Of a stretch of DNA of 36,741 nt, positions 34,190-36,741 are shown piece by piece. Numbering within the stretch: position 1 is the stretch's first letter; each line of letters opens with the position of its first letter. The translations under genes and the position numbers were made by a program. The notes under the pieces were generated by a model. The model was not told where the DNA came from, made no database searches, and saw only the letters and a list, made by a program, of their open reading frames with translations. The DNA is from Nymphaea colorata (Eukaryota > Streptophyta > Magnoliopsida > Nymphaeales > Nymphaeaceae): assembly GCF_008831285.2 (NCBI RefSeq), contig NW_022204826.1:1-36741 (forward strand). Reading direction: 5' to 3'.

Positions 34190-35290
34190 TAATCTCAGGT
34201 TTTAGCCTAACTCTATTACATATTATTGAGGATCGATCATGTTTTGCTTTGGTTTCCTAAAGAAGTGGTTGTGGGTATCCGTGAATCTTATGAATGCATG
34301 GTGATTATGAAAGTTAAATGAAAAGAGAAAGAATTCTCTATGCTTGAAAGAAAATTAGAAAAGTCATTCATACCATAACATGCATATTAAAAAAAAAGTT
34401 TTCAAAAATGAGTTGTATGCCATCCTAGTGTACTCCGGATGATAAGGATCATGTATTGCACCTTAATATTGGCCTTGGTAAGTCGAATGATTTTGGGCCA
34501 AGCAAAATGTGTGCTTTTTTTGTTTAATATATAAATAGAGAGAGAGAGAGATTAGAAGAGAGAGTAAAAGGGAGAGAAGTCTAAAAGGAGGGAAGAAAAG
34601 GTGGTGGGGGAGGAGACAAGAACCAGTCCAGTTGACCTCATAATGGCACCCCTAATCTCAAAATCAACATTGTTCCTCAATACCATTAGGATAGCACCCT
34701 CTAAGAATCAAACTGAAGACATGGCTGTAACATGCTGCCTAACCCAACCATTGTCCTACCCATCATTTGTTTAAAAGGGGTGGAGAGAGAGAGAAAGAGA
34801 CGGGGGGTTTAAGAAAGAAAAAAGAAAAAAGGAGATTAAAAGAGAGGTAAAAGAAAGAGAGAGAAAGAAAGAGATTTAAAAAAGGGAGAGAGAGAACTGA
34901 AGAGAGAGGGAGAGAGAGAAAAGAGAAATTTTAGAGAGAGACATCTAAAGAGAGAGAAATCAGAGAGAGAGAGAAAAAATAGGAGAGAGAAATAAAAAGA
35001 TTAAAAGAGAGATTTTGTGTTTTTAAATTCTCTTTCCTGGATGGAAACAAGGATTAGCTAGTTTGGAAAATAATTTAAATATTATAACGACTTCATTACA
35101 TTCGTTGTAGTTCAGAGAGAAACTTAAGCTCATAAAGAAAGAGTCTAAGCAAAGTCTCCAAAGCCTTTAATTTCAAGAGTTTGAGATGCTTTTGAAACTA
35201 TCAAAAAAATCTTTGTATTCAAGTGTAAATAGTAAGGAAGACATCCGATGTAATCTTGGCAATTACGAGAAGCCCCTCCCATCATTAGGT
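34190..35290. repeat. GA-rich dispersed repeat, family A copy 3 (longest)
   Basis: It includes the left block absent from copy 2 ('ggtatccgtgaatctta', 'aagtcattcatacca'), the 'atattggccttgg' block, the ccagttgacctc block (34628-34640), a GAGA tract (about 34780-35010), 'tctctttcctggatggaaa' and the part ending at about 'ggcaattacgagaag'. It matches copy 1 over the first part and copy 2 over the second. No protein was recognised. Confidence 0.7.
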
Positions 35291-35689
35291 ATAAGATGAA
35301 GCCTAGATAATGAGGTGTTTGCATCCCAAAATTTTCATTGGTTTTGGAGTGCTCCAGAAAAATGAGGTTTTTGTTTTGAAAGAGGAAAGAAAGGGACTCG
35401 CCGTCGGTACGAGGATCAACCGTTCCCGGTGCCTTTACCGGGGCTAATAAACCCAAGGCTATGTTTATCATTGATGCATTTCGTTTTAACTTAAACATCT
35501 TTTTGATTCTATATGCGGTGTAGAAAATATTGAAAGTTTGAAGTTTCAAACTTTTGAAAAGGTTCTTAAAGAGTTGCTTGAAAATGTAAAATGTTTTGAG
35601 GAAAAAGTGGAACTAGTAAATATCATTTGAAAAGCTTGTGAAATTATTTTGAAATCACTTTAGTGTTCTCTTAGGACTTTAAGTAGGTT
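35291..35689. other. Gene-free stretch
   Basis: A short GC-rich patch at about 35398-35445 contains CCGGTGCCTTTACCGG, a near-palindrome. A minus-strand open frame across 35145-35549 has no recognisable domain. No RNA gene was identified. Confidence 0.4.
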
Positions 35690-36560
35690 TGAGATTTTGC
35701 TCTAATTTGGTTACCACCTAGCTATAGCTTCATCCCTTCTTGCTTAAGTTCTTTTGGAGAGATGCTTGTGATCATAAGTGAAATAAAGTGGGTGAGAATG
35801 CATGGATGCATTTATCCTATATGATTGAAAGAATGTAAAACATTCCTACCACAACATTCATCTAAAGTCATTCTTACCACAACATACATCTAAGATTTCG
35901 TTGTTATAATATGTATATAAGAAGGAAAAGTTTTTGAAAAGGGATAGGGATTGTAGACCATCAAGCATGATTCCAATATTGGGTCATTACTTGGTTTGTG
36001 GTCTTAATGAAGTTGGTAAATAGAAAGTTCGTGAGAGAAGAATGTTAAAAAGAATACAAGAGATAAAACACTCTTATGAAAAGAAAGAGAGAGAGATAGA
36101 GAAAGACATGCATATATGTGTACATACCATCACATATACACATATATGAAAGTAAGAGAAAAAGATATATTGATTTGAAGAGAAAGAGAGATTTTAGAGG
36201 AAAATAAAAATATCATACGTATATATGGGTATGAGAAAGTTTATAAGACAAGATATTTGTCTTGAAAAGAGGAATAAATATTTGAAAGAGAGGAAATTGA
36301 GCACAAGTACATACGTATTCATGTACATATGAAAATTTATAAAATGGAAAGTGAAAGCATAGAGAGAGAAAGATGGGGGTCATCATGTTGGCGTAGATGT
36401 ATATAACATGTGTATACATCCATACCTTCACAAGATTAGAAATCAAGGAACAACTTAAAATTACCACTTCAAGTTTTATGTGGGCCGGAGGGGAGCTTGG
36501 ACTCATGTAAGAGTCTAAGCTAAGTCCCTAAGGCATGTTAGAAGGTTCCTTTTGAAAATA
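35690..36560. repeat. Diverged family A copy 4, adjacent to copy 3
   Basis: Weak but ordered similarity to copy 3: 'ggtgagaatgcatggatgca' against 'gtatccgtgaatcttatg', then 'cattcttaccacaacat' against 'cattcataccataacat', then a GAGA-rich part (36080-36200), then 'gagtctaagctaagtccc' against 'gagtctaagcaaagtctcc'. It suggests a head-to-tail arrangement of an old and a younger copy. Confidence 0.45.
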
Positions 36561-36741
36561 TTTTTGAAAATAAGCATAAAATGTTATTATTTAGTTTGTT
36601 GTAAGGGATATATTTCTTCCACCGTTGGGTATGAAGAAAACAAGCACATAACGAGACACTCGTTAGGGTTCTAATGGGATGATTAAGAAGGAAACTAGTG
36701 CAAAATGACATGCAAATGCATATTAACATGTACATTTTCGT

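Noticed and set aside
35398-35445. GC-rich near-palindrome as a terminator or RNA structure
   Set aside because: There is no adjoining gene, and a single short palindrome in a repeat-rich plant region is not evidence of function.

Overview
The window looks like nuclear DNA from a flowering plant. The evidence is spliced genes with GT-AG introns, a plant terpene synthase with a plastid-type N-terminus, plant CC-NB-ARC resistance-gene sequence, Ty1/copia and plant LINE fragments, plant MITEs, and long GA, CT, CA and AT microsatellites. It is AT-rich and dominated by transposable elements. The species cannot be fixed from this sequence. I found no gene with a fully intact reading frame: every recognisable protein-coding locus carries stops, frameshifts or truncations.

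Layout. Positions 1-960 hold a minus-strand LINE reverse-transcriptase fragment. Positions 985-1850 hold the first copy of a GA-rich dispersed repeat, called family A here. Positions 2380-8165 hold degenerate repeats, two short hAT-type MITEs, a MITE with a 170-bp tandem duplication over its end, and a decayed plus-strand copia reverse transcriptase. Positions 9560-10388 hold an intronless, broken armadillo-repeat gene fragment fused to family A copy 2 (to 11210). Positions 12301-13068 hold a non-autonomous hAT element. Positions 13061-19196 hold a tandem duplication of about 2.64 kb, each copy carrying a broken CC-NB-ARC gene. The first copy also holds an 850-bp TIR element that captured part of a plant lung-seven-transmembrane receptor (CAND7-like) gene. 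Positions 20590-24480 hold a minus-strand LINE (C-terminus and RT) abutting a truncated minus-strand copia gag-protease-integrase. Positions 25015-27457 hold a seven-exon terpene synthase pseudogene on the minus strand, with a TATA box and tandemly repeated upstream DNA to about 28500. Positions 28501-36741 hold MITEs, a 115-bp tandem repeat, another LINE/MITE composite and family A copies 3 and 4.

The genes do not form a pathway. The main themes are local duplication, with breakpoints at or next to transposons, and gene capture by non-autonomous transposons. The terpene synthase has lost both of its metal-binding motifs as well as carrying two Trp-to-TAG stops. No wholly new enzymatic system is evident. 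The most unusual loci are the CAND7-carrying TIR element, the CC-NB-ARC duplication whose junction falls inside a hAT terminal repeat, and the terpene synthase with its reiterated promoter-proximal DNA.
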